Shown here one piece after another: positions 62,281 to 64,000 of a stretch of 64,000 nt of DNA (position 1 is its first letter; every line of letters begins with the position of its first letter). Under the pieces are notes generated by a model that ran no database searches, was not told the origin of the DNA, and saw only the letters and a program-made list of their open reading frames with translations. The stretch spans positions 570,654 to 634,653 of the forward strand of contig NZ_QJTD01000002.1 in assembly GCF_003217215.1 (NCBI RefSeq). The letters are read 5' to 3'. A program made the translations under genes and the position numbers. The DNA is from Winogradskyella epiphytica. Lineage in GTDB: Bacteria > Bacteroidota > Bacteroidia > Flavobacteriales > Flavobacteriaceae.

Positions 62281-64000
62281 TTAATTTTTATAAATTAACC
62301 AATCTTTTTTGCCTAATGAGGTATCTACAAAATACACTTCAATAGGTTTAATTGTTCTAACAAACTTAATCTTAGGATATGCTAAAATTTCAGAATTTGT
62401 TTCTTTTTGTATGCATTCTGTTTCTAAAATTTGTAATTCTGTCAAGCCTTCACCTTTAATCGCAAAATAAGCACTACCTCCATAATCTGAAGCAATTGAA
62501 ATTTCAGAGTCAGTTTGAGTTATGTGTAACTCTCGGTTTTCCCTGTGAAATACCCCCCATTCTGCTGAACTTATTTTCTTAGAAATAGGATCATCTCCTA
62601 GTTGAGATTTAAGAATTTTGACGTGTTCATCATCATAACATAAAATTTGAAATGAATCTAAAGTTGAAAAATCAAATTCGTCTTTTATTAGAAATTCTTG
62701 CTGTGCATATTGTTTGTAGTTTTCATAGTCAGAAGCTCTAGCATATAAATGCAATACATTTAAAGAATTAGGGTCATCTGAAACTTTTCTAATTTGTGAG
62801 CTATTAGATTGCATATTACCCGTGCTATAATAACATTTTTTAGGCATTTTCATCAAAACCTCCTTTAAATCGAATTTAAAAAATATTGGAATTGGACATT
62901 TAGGCAACCCCATTTGCTTTGCCTTATTATAATATGACTTCCCATACGGTGTTGTTAGTGAGGTATCCCACCCTAAACATTCATTATAAAATTGAGTTGG
63001 TGTTTTAGGTCGGAAATAAAATCGAGCAAAATTATGTGCCGTATTTCTCCTTTCTACAAGACTCCCTGCGGCATCCGAAAAGCTCCCTTTTCCTTTGTTT
63101 CTGCTCATTATTTTTCGCTCTTTGATAATACTTACAGCATTGAATAAATGAGTAAAATGATAAATAAACGGCTCTCTATCAAATTTTTCTAAAAAATTTA
63201 CACAATTAAATTCTTCTTTATATTTACTTAAAACCGAATCTAGACGTTCAATTACTAGAGGATTTTTTCTTAATTTTTGCCAATCCCACATTTCGCGATA
63301 TCTACCAATCAACTCGTTTGTAAATTGGATATTCATTGAACTAGATACCTGTGACCAATTTAATACATCTTTAAAAGGTTCTAATAATTTTTCGGAGATT
63401 TCAAAATCCTCTCTCTCACATATTTTAGCCCAATTAAGTTTATTTTTAAATTGTGTGAGATTTTCATGTGACAAAATAAATTTTTTAGAATCTGAAATAT
63501 AATCCCAATCTAGGTAATCTTTATATTTGTTTAAAAAAGAAATATCTGAAAATTCAACTACATTATTTTGAGTTACAAACTCCCAATTTAAAAGCTCTTT
63601 ATAATCCCAAAGTACCTCGATTGATAATTGAGGATTTTTTGAAATGTAGTTCCATTCTAACTTCTTACTTTTTAATAGTGATAAAACATTTACATTGGGC
63701 ACAAACGTTTTATTTTTGGAAACCAATTCCCAATCTAAAGACCTGCTACTTAAACTTCTAATTAAATCTTCATTAAATTCTAAATCTTTCCGCTGAGATA
63801 TTTCTTGCCAATTCCATTCTTTGTCAAATAACTTAATGAACAGTTCGTTTGAAAACACGATATCTTTTCTAAATGATAAATTTTCCCAATCCCATTTCTT
63901 GTCTTTATGTTTACATATAAAATCAAGGGAAATCTTAATTGAATGATTATTCGAAAGTGATTCCCAATCCCAATTTTTGTGTATTAAATCATCTATTAAC
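62281..64000 (-). CDS. darT: DarT-like DNA ADP-ribosyltransferase with N-terminal Trp-repeat array (partial)
   Basis: The frame is open to the window edge; a GTG at 63858 is an internal Val codon, not a start, because the same repeats continue upstream of it. Numbering from that codon, residues up to about 220 are tandem repeats of 25-26 residues anchored by WDW, LDW or LNW (ten units in view). Residues 232-412 are the DarT domain: IYHFTHLFNAVSII, RNTAHNFARFYFRPKTPTQF and the catalytic Glu388 in QQEFLI. About 110 further residues follow. DarT attaches ADP-ribose from NAD to thymidine in single-stranded DNA. The array makes it unlike standard DarT of about 210 residues. Confidence 0.88.
   Translation of the reverse strand, partial: LIDDLIHKNWDWESLSNNHSIKISLDFICKHKDKKWDWENLSFRKDIVFSNELFIKLFDKEWNWQEISQRKDLEFNEDLIRSLSSRSLDWELVSKNKTFVPNVNVLSLLKSKKLEWNYISKNPQLSIEVLWDYKELLNWEFVTQNNVVEFSDISFLNKYKDYLDWDYISDSKKFILSHENLTQFKNKLNWAKICEREDFEISEKLLEPFKDVLNWSQVSSSMNIQFTNELIGRYREMWDWQKLRKNPLVIERLDSVLSKYKEEFNCVNFLEKFDREPFIYHFTHLFNAVSIIKERKIMSRNKGKGSFSDAAGSLVERRNTAHNFARFYFRPKTPTQFYNECLGWDTSLTTPYGKSYYNKAKQMGLPKCPIPIFFKFDLKEVLMKMPKKCYYSTGNMQSNSSQIRKVSDDPNSLNVLHLYARASDYENYKQYAQQEFLIKDEFDFSTLDSFQILCYDDEHVKILKSQLGDDPISKKISSAEWGVFHRENRELHITQTDSEISIASDYGGSAYFAIKGEGLTELQILETECIQKETNSEILAYPKIKFVRTIKPIEVYFVDTSLGKKDWLIYKN

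Noticed and set aside
63856-63858. GTG as start codon of the DarT-like gene
   Set aside because: The reading frame continues upstream to the window edge with further WDW-type repeats, so this codon is internal.

Overview
The window looks like the chromosome of a low-GC marine-type flavobacterium (family Flavobacteriaceae). The grounds are the TAnnTTTG -7 promoter boxes, A-rich leaders in place of Shine-Dalgarno sites, DUF6266, HYC_CC_PP and four-helix-bundle (S23) proteins, and the intergenic palindromes typical of that group. No tRNA, rRNA, CRISPR array or integrase was recognised.

Layout. 1-5.6 kb: an RND multidrug efflux operon (tolC, periplasmic adaptor, permease running off the left edge), preceded by a short independent transcription unit. 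5.7-8.7 kb: NAD salvage (pncB, pncA) convergent with an ATP-cone/nuclease protein. 8.7-17.1 kb: a TetR-led ABC exporter operon resembling YbhGFSR, with its two ATPases as separate genes. 17.1-23.3 kb: cytochrome bd oxidase, an MBL-fold/rhodanese protein, thioredoxin and a di-haem lipoprotein. 23.3-34.8 kb: a compact hybrid NRPS-PKS cluster (A-PCP-KS-AT-ACP-aminotransferase, then C-A-PCP-TE, then a phosphopantetheinyl transferase), with a membrane protein and a methyltransferase upstream. 37-41 kb: housekeeping membrane genes. 41-52 kb: a copper efflux operon (CusCBA, CopA, HMA lipoprotein, HYC protein) interrupted by a four-helix-bundle cassette with imperfect terminal inverted repeats. 52-57 kb: small chromosomal genes. 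57-59.2 kb: gene-poor DNA that becomes GC-richer and full of hairpins. 59.2-64 kb: an accessory island with an HTH protein, an HD-PIN fusion and a DarT/DarG pair whose toxin carries a long tryptophan-repeat array continuing past the right edge.

Two results stand out. First, four promoters (short unit at 5.5 kb, efflux operon, cydAB, haem lipoprotein-thioredoxin) share a GTAAC-N4-GTTAC-type palindrome placed exactly 29.5 bases from the -7 box. This implies one Crp/Fnr-type activator joining efflux, bd respiration and redox repair. Second, the repeat-array DarT, DarG and HD-PIN genes form a candidate three-gene defence operon that I do not recognise as a described system.
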